Shown: positions 28,061-41,700, counted from the first letter of the stretch. The stretch: 64,000 nucleotides of DNA from Trichoplax sp. H2 (GCA_003344405.1 NOWV01000053.1:372001-436000), one strand, 5' to 3'. The notes: generated by a model not told the origin, from the letters alone. Numbers and translations: made by a program.

Positions 28061-31000
28061 TCATCCAGTAGTAGGTAGTGACGGGAAAGCGATAGTTTTA
28101 CTTAGCATAAAAGATAAATCAGGTAGTTTTGCAAGTATAGATTTTGCCTCATCACTTAAATTCTCATTACTCTCCGTACTACTATTGCGAACAAATGCGA
28201 TAAAATGCGCAGCATTGCTTTGCTCTTTCTTTTCTTTGACCGGAGTTTGAAGAGGAGAAATACCTAAATTTAATAGATCTTTTTCGTAAAGACCTGAAGA
28301 ATAAATAATAAAATAGTTAATGATACACGAGTATAGCACCAGGTAATTTTAATTAAAACGAATAATGCAACTTTACCTTTATCACCTACGGAGTCTTCCA
28401 TTGTCAGTGAAAATATATCCATATATTTATTTTCTTTAGACTCTTCTGGAAAATTTCAATTCAGTCTGGAATTAGTACAACTTGGAGAATGCTCTTAATA
28501 ATGCTATAAACATGCAGTACTGTCTAAAAAAGCAAGCATTATATCGTGATAGAACTGATATATTATATACCGCGTTTGGTATTAACACTCTCTGAGGAGC
28601 TTTCAGTGATATTAAGGAAGTCAAAAACTGTAGTCGACGGATCTACAAATCAGTAAGAAGAGCGATAATTACAAAAAGTAATTTATACAATATAATAATC
28701 TGTATTCGGTATTACTAATACTGTAGTATTGACTCAATAATACGAGAATGCAGCTTCAGTTATACTGTATAAATAGCACATTAATATACATTATATGCTC
28801 ATTTTTTTGTATGTGTACTTACTAGACTTGATCATAGTGCTGGACGGCGTGGGTTTTCCAATCCCAGGCGACGACATTGCTCCTCCCTTACATTTTATAA
28901 ATTATAATAAGATCTTCAATCACGTACATTGTATCAAAAATAATGGCTTCTATTTCGTGAGCAAAAATATACGCTTTGAAGTGCAGTGATATCGTTCGCA
29001 CAGATAGCGTACAATTATAACATCAAATAGCTACGAACCAGAAAGTCATCCAGCTCCCCAAAGGCATTACCAAAATTGTCTTGCATGCCAGCTTGTTTGT
29101 TTGGGTCCATCTTAATGGTCTATAGTGTTACATCAGATATAATACAAATTATTATTATATGCACACTTCTTGGAATAGATATTCTACAGGAGTATTATTG
29201 TGGGGCATTGCAAATAATGTTTGGTTAGTCATAAGAGTCTGCATTAATAAAGTTATATTAACCTTGGAGGCATTTAAACTTGCCGCAGTCTTACCAAATT
29301 TTTCGAAAAAAGCAAGTAAGTTTGTTACAAAAATAGAAAATAGGCAATATAAAGTGCAATATTAATAAGAATACCAAGGCTTTTAGATCGACTCCGACAG
29401 AATTCAAAAGACTCTTTTGATTGCAGGAATCCGTCCATACAAAAGTATAATCTTGCTCCGTTTCGATGATAGTTTTCCACATTTTGCTACGTTTAAACAT
29501 TGTGTTAACATTGAGTTACCATTTAAAGACAATCTGCCCCATTCATTATAACGGAACCAACACAGATGATTCTACAGTATATCTCCTATTAGCATATTGC
29601 CATAGCTATAAAAATATATTAAATATACTCTTACTTGCAGCGATTGCGATTATACAACTCTTTTTCTAATAATTGAAAATTTGAACCATTTACAATTTTA
29701 TTATTTTTTGTTTGGAACGTTTGATTAACAGTCTCTTGGATAAGCGTAGAAGTGATATATGCAGGAGCCTATAATTAAGTGGAATAATGTAATGGGGTCA
29801 TTCTTAGTACATTCAAGCTTCTTAAGTATATATTTTCATAACTAAAGATTATAAGCCATAAATTTAGAACGACATAATAATTTTTTTACCTTCATCGATA
29901 AATTACTATTAGAATGTTGGGGTAATTTCGGTATACCAGGAGCTTTTGCTGTTGAGACATTGCTAAAGTTGCTTTTGTGCAAGCTTTTGTCTTGAATATT
30001 CTTAGTACTACCGGGCGATTTAAATTCTCCAAATTCGCCAAAGTCGTCATCGTTAGGGTTGACTTTTGGTTTTTCATCCAATGTGTAATTTTGTGGCGTT
30101 TCAAAGTCACCAAAGTCGTCATCTTTAGGCAAGACTTTTGGTTTTTCATCCAATGTGTAATTTTGTGGCGTTTCAAAGTCACCAAAGTCATCATCTGCAG
30201 ATAAGGTGTTTGGCTTTTCATTAATAGTGTTGTTATTTTGTGGAGTTTCAAAATCACCAAAATCGTCATCGTCATTAGTATGTCCCGCTGATGAAGAATT
30301 ATCTTCAACAGTGGTAGTCGAAGGGTGTAAAGATTTAAAGTCCCCAAAGCCGTCTTCGCCAAAATCATTTGTTGCTGGTATATTAGCACTTTTTGCTGAT
30401 TCTAAGTTATCAACTTTATTGCTATTATTTTGTTGCACCGACTTGAAATTTCTAAAATTGGCATAATCATCGGCATTCTTCGATGTAGCTATTTCAGTAG
30501 TATTTTGTTCTGTCGAACTAAAACCTTCAAAGTTAGCAAAGTCATCAGTATTACTTGGCGTATCGGCTACAGCCGTATTTTGTTGCGTCAACTTGGAATC
30601 TCCAAAATTAGCAGAATCATCAGTATTACTTGATGTATCAACTGCAGTGGTATTTTGCTGCGGTGACTTGAAATCTCCAAAATTAGCAAAGTCATCGGTA
30701 TTACTTGAGGTAGTAGTTACAGTAACGTTTTGTTCCATCGACTTGAAATCTCCAAAGTTAGCAAAGTCGTCAGTATTACTTGATACAGTAGTGTTTCGTT
30801 CCGTTGACTTCAAATTTCCAAAGCTAGCAAAGTCATCAGTATTATTTAATGTAGTAGTTACAGCAGTGTTTTGGTCTGTCGACTTTAAATCACCAAAATT
30901 AGCAAAGTCATCCGTATCATTTGATGTAGTAGTTAGAGGAGTGTTTTGGTCTGTCGACTTGAAATCTCCAAAGTGAGTAAAATCATCAGCATTACTTGAC

Positions 31001-32637
31001 GCAGTAGTTACAGTCGTGTTTTGTTCCATCGATTTAAAATCTCCAAAATGACCAGAATTATGGTCAGTTTTATCTATCAAAGCTAATTCTGATTTTTTAG
31101 AAAGAGTTGGTTGCTGTACTAAATTAAAGTCACCGAAGTGATCAACACTATCTTCAGCTTGTTTTTCAGTAGCATTTGATTCCTTGGACTCCAATGGAAT
31201 TACACCAGCTTTCAATTTATTTGACTGATCTAGATTCTTGTTGGTATTTAATTGATTGATAGAATTTTGTGAATCAAGTGTGGAATTATCCGGGATGCGA
31301 TTTTCGGTAAGAGTGTTCTCGTTATCTTGCCTATCCAATCTAGGATGAAATAAATCATCTTCATCGCCGTGTCTTTCAGTGACTGCTTGCTGAGTAAAAT
31401 TAGCTTGAAATCCACTGTTAGTCGAAGCAGTATCAGTAGCATTGACATTGATCTTCTTTGTCTTTTCTTCAACAGTCGCATTACTCTTCTGATCTGAGTC
31501 CAGGTTGACAGTCTTCAAGCTAGCACCATCATTAGTACCAGATTCAGAGCTTGCAAAAGGATAATTCAAGGTTTCAGTTGCAGCATTGGTATCGATGACG
31601 CTATCATTGATTTGGCCAATGGTGTCTGTATTTTCTTTGCTTTGTGTCATGATATTACTTTGCTCTTGCACCGATGGAAAAAGATTTGACGGCTTATAAT
31701 TAGGAGATGCAAATGCTGTATCAGGATAATCACTTTCAAAATCAGTTAACGTAGTAGGCCCAATATCCAGTGAATCTTGCCTATCCGTCAAATCATCTAA
31801 TGGCGGTGGTGTACGTATATATGGTGGGGAGTCACTTTTACTTTCTGCCACTTTAGTATCCTCTTTAGCCGTTGTTGGTGAAGACAGCATTGAAAACTGG
31901 TCAAAGTTACTATTGTTATCCTTTTGCGTTTCAGGTTTCGAGCTACTGGGAAAAGTAGCTCCCCACTGCAAATCTTCATCATCCTCTCTCTCATAATCAT
32001 TTGCTTTGCTACTAGTGGAAGGATTGCTGAAATCAGCTGCGAACCAATTACTTTCGCTTTGGTTGGTGGTATCGTTGGAGAATGATGCGAAAGCAGTAAA
32101 ACCATCGCCATCAGTATTACTCTCTGTCGAGAATGGAGGAGCATTGATTTGCTGCTTACTATCATCGTTGGAGAACGATGGAAAAGCCACAAAATCATCG
32201 CCAGCAGTAGTATTACTGTCAGGCAAGGATGGAGGAAGATGTGTTTCACTCTTGACATCTTTGTTCTCCACATTGTGGGTATTGGATTTTGCTCCTTTCT
32301 CCGTTCGATTCTCTTGATCGGATCGCAACTCAGTTTGATCGGTATGGCTGTTGACATCTCTCTCACCTTGAGGCTTTTGAAAATCAAACTGGGCTCCACT
32401 TAATACACTAGGAAAGGCAAAATCATCCTCATCACCGTATTCATTGGTAGTCAGAGGTGGAGGGCCATCGAAATCAGGTGGTGATGATGACAGCATATCC
32501 ATAGCTGGTGGTGGACACTGTGACGCCTGTTTGACACCGATTGGATTGGTGGTGGAACTCTTGGTCTCAGTATGGAAACCACTTTGAAAAGAATCAAATT
32601 CATCATCATTTTCGTCCATATTATCAATCATATCCAT
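28061..32637 (-). CDS. AFTPH: aftiphilin (clathrin/AP-1 accessory protein)
   Basis: Aftiphilin works at the trans-Golgi and on endosomal vesicles, binding clathrin and the gamma-ear of AP-1. Eight exons join in phase to 1,167 aa (human about 936): 29890-32637, 29635-29768, 29375-29486, 29039-29110, 28823-28886, 28571-28642, 28377-28445 and 28061-28293. The giant first exon (916 codons) is disordered, acidic and Ser/Thr/Asn-rich. It opens with acidic-Phe motifs (DDEFDSFQSGF, SSPPDFDGPPP). About residues 540-880 hold many DDFxxFGDF-type peptides, the kind that bind AP-1 ear domains. Exon 3 is the aftiphilin clathrin-binding box (MWKTIIETEQDYTFVW, then LLNSVGVDLKAL). The C-terminus AKLPDLSFMLSKTIAFPSLP matches the family's end. 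The start is the ATG at 32635-32637. Confidence 0.92.
30480..31060 (-). repeat. about 25-aa coding repeat in AFTPH exon 1
   Basis: Roughly nine imperfect units of about 24-26 codons lie head to tail. Each has the form DDFANFGDFKS, then a short Q/N/T-rich spacer. On the plus strand this appears as repeated 'tttgaaatctccaaa' blocks. The units have diverged (GDLKS, GNLKS, EGFSS, RNFKS). The repeat multiplies candidate AP-1 ear-binding peptides. Three nearly identical DDDFGDFETPQN units follow it at 30,090-30,280. Confidence 0.85.
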
Positions 32638-33231
32638 AAGAAATGGAAGAGCAAGTAATACAAATCAAGGATGATGTAGTATCCTTTAATCTATGATTCA
32701 ACGGTTGATTGAATTACGTCAAATGGGGGTAAATATCGACTGCTTTTCCACAACACCAATGCACTACTACATAAAATAGACAGTATAGAGGTCAAGCAAT
32801 CACAGTAGTTACACCAACTTATGGCAGTCATTGGATGACAAATACAAGTACAAATATCAAATAAATAGTATCGATAGGAACAGCTAGTTATTGATGATGA
32901 TTACAAAGTGATTCAATATTACCTTGTTTTAATATTCATACAGTAATAACGAAATAAATCTTCCTTAATCGCTTAGGCCTCCATAACTTCGTCAATCGAC
33001 GAAGGTTGCGTCGCAGTCACAGTCTGGTGCCACTCCACCTGTACTGTCCACCTCATACTGTACGACTAGCATGTCTCGTGACCGCCAATTTTCTCTTACT
33101 TCTACACTATGCTGGGCAGTCGTAACTGGTCGCGGCTTCAAGCAAGTCTCTAGGGTATTTGCGCATGGTAAACTGAGTGACTGTACTCTTTACTACTGCA
33201 CCGTTGTACTCATGCGCAAGGAAACCAAGAA

Positions 33232-33421
33232 AGAAGTACAGTGTACAGTGTACAGTACAGTATACTGCACACTGTACTGTATCAATCATGAAAAAGATTT
33301 GGATAGTCTGGAACGGCTCGGTCCGGTCTGGTTCGGCTCGTTCGTGCTGAAACCGTACAGTACTGCTCACTGTACACTGTACACTGTACAGTACAATGTA
33401 TAGTACAGTGTACAATACCAC
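33232..33421. repeat. palindromic GTACAGT-rich element
   Basis: Two arms, 33232-33292 and about 33353-33418, are made of repeated gtacagtgtacagtac-type words. They flank a GC-richer core of about 55 bp (ggctcggtccggtctggttc). The arms are reverse complements in character, so the region could form a large hairpin. Open frames run on both strands through it (VYCTLYC and its mirror), as expected for a palindrome. A similar word cluster is at 63.79-63.87 kb. Confidence 0.65.
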
Positions 33422-33509
33422 AGTCAGTCTGTCCTGTAATCCGTGAGTTATTTACCGTAGAATTAATGAATCAACAGTAGTAAATTTCCCCTTCAAGTCA
33501 TTTGAAGTT

Positions 33510-34206
33510 GTATATATTGTACATAAAGCAATACATTATAAGAAAATGGACAGCTACATTATCTTACTATATATGCTTCCTCTCTGTTTATGGATTCACA
33601 CTTATAACGCAATACAATTCGATTAATCAATATGAACGGGTACATATTGTACATAAGAAAATCGACAGCTACATTATCTTACTATATATGCTTCCTCTCT
33701 GTTTATGGATTCACACTTATAACGCAATACAATTCGATTAATCAATATGAACGGGTACATATTGTACATAAGAAAATGGACAGCTACATTATCTTACTAT
33801 ATATGCTTCCTCTCTATTTATGGATTCACACTTATAACGCAATACAATTCGATTAATCAATATGAACGGGTACATATTGTACATAAGAAAATGGACAGCT
33901 ACATTATCTTACTATATATGCTTCCTCTCTGTTTATGGATTCACACTTATAACGCAATACAATTCGATTAATCAATATGAACGGGTACATATTGTACATA
34001 AGAAAATCGACAGCTACATTATCTTACTATATATGCTTCCTCTCTGTTTATGGATTCACACTTATAACGCAATACAATTCGATTAATCAATATGAACGGG
34101 TACATATTGTACATAAGAAAATCGACAGCTACATTATCTTACTATATATGCTTCCTCTCTATTTATGGATTCACACTTATAACGCAATACAATTCGATTA
34201 ATCAAT
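33510..34206. repeat. 115-bp minisatellite, about 6 copies
   Basis: The period is exactly 115 bp, with unit starts at 33632, 33747, 33862, 33977 and 34092 plus an earlier partial unit from about 33510. Copies are almost identical. The only differences I see between full copies are two sites, aaaat(G/C)gac and ctct(G/A)ttt. Because 115 is not a multiple of three, the same unit is read in a new frame in each copy, which creates the repeated 74-codon open frames. It lies about 0.9 kb upstream of the AFTPH start codon. Confidence 0.97.
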
Positions 34207-34900
34207 AATCAACTACAGTTAATCCATGTTAACTGTGGATACGAGTTGCATGCAAATACATTGTATGAATGCAAGCCACAATCCAACAATTACAAAATAT
34301 TGCGTAGTATTGCACTCATAGAATAATAGAAGGATTACTCTACTGCTTTCCACTAAAATTTCCCTTACTACCCTCAACTGAATTTATCTTAAATTTGCCT
34401 TGTTCTCTCTTATTATACGACCGAGTGAACCTTGTCAAAAATAGCATTAAGAAAAGTACTGAAATTGAAGAATTTGATACATATTGGTTACGCATTTCTG
34501 TCTTTGCTCGATTCTATGAGTAACCATCAATTAATCAAGAACCACGCTGACGGACTTACAAATTTTCCATAAGTAGTTCAAGATAACTGAAGCCTGATAT
34601 AAGGTTCCATGAATTTTGCTCCAATGTTCACCCTATGGACTGCTAAAATGAACTCATTTCTAATATCTAGTACTGTCTGCAAACTCGCTCAAATTTGGAG
34701 ATGAGATTGTGATTGGATTCGTGCTGAACGTACAGTATTAGTTGCTATTGTACCAGTACAATAAATACAATACATTATCGATTTACTATAAGGAATGAGT
34801 GCATAGTCTACTTGATACATCAGTAAACAAAAGTCGAGTAATGCAGTATCAGTCACTTTGTAGGTGGTTTTGAAGTAATTACTCTGTTAAGCGAAAAAGA

Positions 34901-34980
34901 GTGCCAAGCTGAATCCGAGTAGAATAAATATTTATTTATGTGCTAAGCTGAATCCGAGTAGAATAAATATTTATTTATTT
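34901..34980. repeat. 39-bp direct duplication
   Basis: The segment containing aagctgaatccgagtagaat and an aaatatttattta tail occurs twice head to tail, at 34906 and 34945. Confidence 0.9.
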
Positions 34981-35702
34981 CCGGTGTAAATCATCAATTG
35001 TAAGGAGATATTACTGTTAATAATTAGCAATGAATTGGATTGTCAGTTCAAACTGGAAAAATAAGCAATCAGTCATCTATCAGCACAAACATTTCATATA
35101 CATTCTCATAATCCAGCTTCTGATCTGCATTCTATGTTTCTAATGTAAATCATAATATTTTATCTAAGCTGTTCTCAACCAACTGACTTGATAATAAAAC
35201 TATGCTTATTATCACAGTATACGTGAGTTTACCTAGTCAATTCGAACCTTGATGGAATACGAAATACTGGAATAAAAAATCTAGCTATGGTTATTAGTAA
35301 ACAGATAATTTACAGCTAATTTCATTAGAATTAGCGATTCGTCAAATTAGGAATTAAATCAATATTTTATTATCAAATTTTGAATAGATAAACTAATTTC
35401 CTGTTCTGAGTTCATCATTTTTCTTTGACGATGGCACAATGCATTACAGTACGATCCAAATTCTAAAATTTGTTTTAATAATAACTTTGTACGATATAAG
35501 TACAGTATAGTGTTTCCGATATTTCATATCGATCTCGTCAATCACAAATAAATACATATCATCTACTATCAACTGTAAAATGTATAAATCTTATAGTCTC
35601 TTATAGTCTTGGTGATGGATTGACACAGGTACAGTAGTAAACTGTGCTCATATATTTCGGGCTTGTTAGTCTTTAGTCATAATCTGAATTAAAACATCAC
35701 CC

Positions 35703-38700
35703 CTACAATAAGTAGGTAATGGCTTCTATAACATTAGTTGCGGTAATAAAATCTTCGCTATCTTTCGATAATATCTTAGCGGCAAACTGTAAGATTGTTA
35801 AGGTGCTTCGAAGAGGCAGGTGACAAACTGCACAAGAATCAGATTCCTATAACAGAAGGACGCCTTTAGATCAATGTAATGCATTTACTAGTTTTATGAT
35901 CTAATTTCAATTTCCTAGCTTAACCTGTGACTTTATCCAGTTGTATACATGAGGTGGTAAGTTTGACCAGCTGGCAACATTTTCCTTGACTTTATTGTCT
36001 GCAAAGAGGACTGCAGCAAGTCTCTGGCCAGCTACAGTTAGCAATTTTTGTCCAAGCACAGATTCATCTTCTACAGAGGATGCAGCCTACAGTACAGTGA
36101 TGACGAAATATTTAATTTCATAACGTAACCTTACCAATGACGATCTAGCTAGTTATTTACCTTTGCAATTATCTTAGATAAAAGTAAAACTTACTTCTTG
36201 TGCCATGGCATCGTATCCACGTAAGAATAATTCGCAAACAATTTTTCTTTCTATATCATCCTTATCAATTCCATTAAAAGTACGACATAGAAACCGGAGC
36301 ATTTCAAAGCGCTTAAATGCTACACCTGCAGCTGTTTCTTTGCAAGCCTCTGATACATTTTCTTCAGTTATTGACGGGAGACTATCTGTGATAGCACTTG
36401 CCACGGACAAGCCAAACTATTAATGTTAGATGATTAACAATCAGGGATACACTAATAACGACCAAATGGTAAAAATATCAGCCGACCTTAGTTCGAGCAT
36501 TGATAAAGGATGCGTCATCTGTAACGTTGGGTATTTGCGTATTTTTGCTTAGTTCTTGAAAAAGGATTTCTTTACTCTGTATAAGCATACAACATATTGT
36601 TATAATAATACGTTATAGATCCATTCACAGAAAATAATCCGAGTCATGTGCATGCAAATAAACGCATACTATCGAGTACCTTGGTATCAAATAGAGTCGT
36701 CGGCTTTATTGACCTCATTCTTAAGGTCATAATCAGATATAAAACGGAACAAATTTGCCGATGCAACTGTATCATAAAATTGTTACCAGAGTTTTCCGCT
36801 AGGATGTCATCAATTAAAGTTTCTGGACCACTGTAACAGGAAATGTAAACGCTTATCTTTAACATCTTAAGAAATAGTACTTTGTGTGCGGTTTTATAGC
36901 TACGAATTCCTATACCTAATTTCATTCCACAGTTCGTCAACAGTGTTCGAAATAGGAATCATTTCTGCATCTGTGATCTACATTTGCAATAAAACAGAAT
37001 ACGATCCTTAAGTTCAGTCTATAGCTTTCGACAATGAACTTACTGTAATCTTAACATACCTTCGATATAGTAGCTAGTAACAGTGTAGATTGTAATAAAA
37101 ACTCTTCGAGGGAGTTCTCGCTCATGCCTGAGATCTATATGTAATTCGAGTTATAGACAATTTAACGGAAATTACCATTATGCATCTTCTATAATGAAAG
37201 AACTTATTCTTAATATGCCATATCATCCTTACCTTGCGACATAGTCGATCTTTCGGAGCTTTGCCAACCTATATAAAGAATGAATCAGAAAACTGACAGT
37301 TACTAGATTGGTAAACTTTATTTTATATGGTGATACTGTTAATAACAAGGAGATTTTATTCGTTAGTTCACCTTATCCATAAGTCCCAAGATATCACGAA
37401 TGCCTTTTTCGAAGTAGTCTCTCCATATTTTAATGCAAAGTCCTATGATAAAGTCTAGTTAGCTATGTAATACCCGATGAACAATCAATTTACAATATCT
37501 AGTATACCAGTAACACAGCACTATTAAGTAATGATTTAACAATTTGCTACAGCTTTACCGCTTTTTAGAACAGTGTCGCTCATAACTGTTGCTATGTTAA
37601 CAGCCGACTTTAAATTATTAATCTCCTAACAGGAATTGTTGAATAGAAAATAAATATTTTCAAAATTAGGTTTATTCACATAAGGCTAAGCTTATGAGTC
37701 TATATTTAATTCTCATAGCTCAGTAAATATTCCATTACACAACACAATTGAGCTACCTCTTTATTTTCTTTCCATAATGTAGCACAACGTATAGAGCAAT
37801 AAGACGATAACTTGCTAGTTTCAAGGAGCTCAGGAAGCATATTTTGTAGTCTCCTCACTTCTGTAAATATAATTATTAAGAGTTTATTAGATATCAACTA
37901 TAAATAAATTTTACTTATAAATTATAATTATCAAAACAAATCTCCAGGCGTTAAATTATCAGGAAACCTTTCATCCAAGAATCATCACCATCATCAACGT
38001 CAATATCAATCCTTTCCTTTGAAATTAATGATAATAACTTGCATATATTCTGACAGTTGTCAACTAAGTATTCGGATATAAGTTTAGGGAAAAAAGCCTT
38101 TCCAGAGGATAACGCCATTTTTAGGCTAATATTTAGCAGCGCAGGGGGCATCTGCTCATCGGTCGTATTTTTCGCACCATCATTATGCTTCATAGAAAAT
38201 GAAAAGCTTGCAAATTCAGAAATAGCTATTAAATCAAGTAATCGTTGATAGGATAATGTCCACTGGACTGTTTCTTTAGACAATTCTATCCATTCATTCG
38301 ATTCTGGTTCCTCCTTGATAGACTCCATGACTTCGCCTTCGTGGGACTAATAAAAAAATACGACTTTTCAGAGCGCAAAGATTTTTCGTAATTTAACGTA
38401 CATACTTGTTTACCTGTAAAACTTTTATAACTGCTTGCAGTATCAAAGACAGCACTGCAGCTTCACCGAGTGCGACAGAATTATAGATGATATTATGAAA
38501 ATATTCCCACCATAATACTGAGAAATCAGCTATTGTACAATGCTGTGTAGTCAGACGTTTTAATCCTACGACAACAATCAACCAGTAGGATTGAGATTTA
38601 ATACTATACTCGTACAGTTGATTTAGAAAAAAAATCAGAATACCTTCGCTAGAAATAATGCCTAAAGTTAACAAGTATAGTCTCCGAACGACAGGTTTTA

Positions 38701-41700
38701 TATCATCGTACCGTTCCAAGTGGCCGATGTCTAACCAATATAAATACAAGACAGCCTATAAAAGAAATTATAGTCTTAAAAACAAGCTCACTATGGTTAT
38801 TTATAGGACCTTAATTAAGACCAATAAGACTAACCAAAAATTGTAAAAGGTTTGTGTCCAGCGACTTTAAAAGTATGATAATATCGGATACTGAGGTCAT
38901 TCCCGATAGAACGTCCTTAATTAATAATACATAAAATGTTAATATTTATCGCCTAGTAAATCATATAGTTTTGATTATCTTCTACGAAAGAAGTTGTCAT
39001 AGTAAAACTTACTGAAAACATGAAGCCTCCTATAAGCGAACAGTATTTAAAACAGTATCGTCAGTATTGTTAGACAAAAATATTGTCAAAAGAATATATA
39101 TTAATCTTACCTAATGCCAACTTTTCATCTTCACTTAAATTGCCAGATAACATGATACCATTAAATATCTGGTGCTTCGATGACTTCTGATCGACGTTAA
39201 GAAAATGTAGATCGAAGCTATTTAGCCACTGAATAGCAGAAAAATTTTGATTAAAACCCTTGGATTGTCCTAATATTCTCCTTGTGCATTCGTGGTATCG
39301 ATTAAGTGATAGAAGCAACTTATCGAATTCTTCGGTATCTATGTCAATAGCTGATTCAATAGTATCCGCTGATGCTGTTTTATCTCCAGAATAGTCACAT
39401 TTACTTTTAATAAGAGCATCATAGACATCTAATAGTTGCTGTTGTATGCAGCAAGTAAGGTGAATTAGGCTGGCTTCCTTGGTATCTTCTATGTAAAATG
39501 CATTAAGCATTATTATATAGATGAACAATATCAAGCGCGATCAAGATCACTAATTACTTACTACCAAAAGTTTTCAGTTTAAGTTCTTCCGTTATATACA
39601 ATAAAGTATGCAGCTTTACTTTAGAGCAATTTAAAACCGAAGACATTGCCTGTGCAGTAGTAAAAAATATGCCAAAATTAATTTTAATTAAGATAGTTGT
39701 ACAGGATGCGTAATATTGTATGTACTGTCTGAACACGTGATAAAGTATTTACCTGCTGGAAAGATGTAGGTAAAACGAAAGAATCGAAAATCTTGGTAAG
39801 TCTGCTTCTCAAATCAGGTTCAGCACTTTCATCATCTAAAAATATACATTGTCAATGAAAAATTGTCCCAAGAGAGCCAGATGATATTAATTTTCAGGTA
39901 ATAACGTAATCTACTATATTTCTGCTAAATCATCTACTCAATGGGAATACTGACAATACCAAGAAAATCTATCTTTCTGGGTGATAGTGAAGAAAAATTG
40001 TATTTTACCTTCAGTTTCTATCAGATTATCTAGTAGGCAAGACAATTCATTCAGTGTGGTTTTATCTCGTAGTACGGCCCCTTCCTTTCCGCTAAAAGTA
40101 ACTATACTTCAGTACTATATTTACAGAAAGATGCTATTCTATGGATATATTAATTTTTTTTTATGCAGACATTTGCTACCAAGACGCACATTTATACTAT
40201 TACAGGAATAACCCATGGCAGATAAAGGTAGATGATAATCAGATATGTACTAATTGATATTACATTTACCTTAAAGAGCAATAAAAAGGAATTGATATCG
40301 ATTTTAATGTACCATCAGGCTGCAATATTAGACAGCAACATAAATTCCAACCTCTTGGATTCAATACATCACTTTGAACAGCGAATCGAACACCCAATGT
40401 ATCATGTCCAGTATAAAGGAGCCTGAAGAAAAAATAAGGAAGTGCTGGTATTAATAATATGGTACCTTGTCAGCGTAAAGTTTAAAATTTTTACAATCTT
40501 TCATACTACGAACCTGCAATTCTTCCCAATATTGAAGACAGCCACACGAGGTCCATTCTGCATTAGCCAAATCTATAATAGATTAATTTTCATTATCAGA
40601 TCAATGTTAAACTACTTTAGAGAGAATTTAATTGTAGCTATTACCTCGAGAATACCTCTACGAGCTGCGTAGATGACGAGGAAAAGTCCTCTCCTGCTAG
40701 ATTGATTTCCAGTGTGATTGCTGTGTTGCTCAAAGACCTGAATCCACCCACACTGAGCATCGCGATAGCCTACAAATAAAGCAGATTGAACCGTAAATGA
40801 TGCTGAATCAATCACAAAAGCGACTCCTAATAATACCTCTTTATTGGAGTTAATAAGTACTTTAGATATATTATTACAATACCAAATACCTTTCCACATA
40901 CGAATTGCCATACCAGTTTCAGTATCAATAAGTAATACGCGTGCAAGATTATCAACCGTCACTGCTAATGCTGAATTTGGAGCTGGAATTATTTTATCAA
41001 CTACGCGTTTATCATCTGGCAATCCATATCTGAAGAATAAAAATGAAGCAGTATTAGCAATGCAGTATGATTCTATCTTAAATCGGAAAAAAAATGTAAC
41101 GAATCATAACTGGTAATTATTTCGTGATAGCTCATAGGGTTACTAGATATAGTATTAGTACAGTACTTTAGTTTTAGTAAAGGTCGTTGAATGCTAGTAA
41201 CCAATAAATGATAACTTTCAGTAACCTTAGATCCAAAGGGCTACCACTTTCGATATTTGGCTTCTGAACTTTTGGCTGCGCATCCGCCGTACTTTGACCA
41301 AAACCTAGCCATCCGCTATATGAATGGATCATATTCACCAGTTAATCGAAATTATATAAATGAGTAAAGCTGTCAGTGTCAATTTCTTTTGAACTGCAGT
41401 ACTGTTATTTACCTTGCAGCCGATAAAACGGCATCTTTAAGCTTCGTAGCAACTGCAGATACAACGACGGATGCGAAAGAAGGAATTTTATCCTAATTTG
41501 ATAATTATTATAGTAATTTATAGCTAACAACAGAGTCATCCTAAACGAAGATATCAATATATAAATTCAACATACATCAGCTGCGTTATACAATCCCACA
41601 ACAGGATCACCACCAGCAGATATATAACGCGCAACAGTGGCATCTCGAGGTACAATTGAAGCATTATTGGTCATAGTTATAGATTGAAAATAATGAAAAT

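Larger units (their letters stand above)
32638..35702. other. intergenic between RAB3GAP2 3' end and AFTPH start
   Basis: Both flanking genes are on the minus strand. The space holds the palindromic element at 33.2-33.4 kb, the 115-bp array, and the 39-bp duplication. The remainder is plain AT-rich DNA without a supported exon. Confidence 0.6.

Noticed and set aside
31797-32399. 200-codon minus-strand open frame, and several plus-strand frames of 70-127 codons, across 29.9-32.4 kb
   Set aside because: They are alternative frames of the repetitive AFTPH first exon. Their composition mirrors the repeated DDFGDF codons.
33071-33421. Overlapping 104-110 codon frames on opposite strands
   Set aside because: They are produced by the palindromic GTACAGT element. 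The peptides (VYCTLYC and its mirror) are low-complexity.
33502-34206. CRISPR-like array
   Set aside because: Units are contiguous 115-bp tandem copies with no unique spacers, in a eukaryotic genome.
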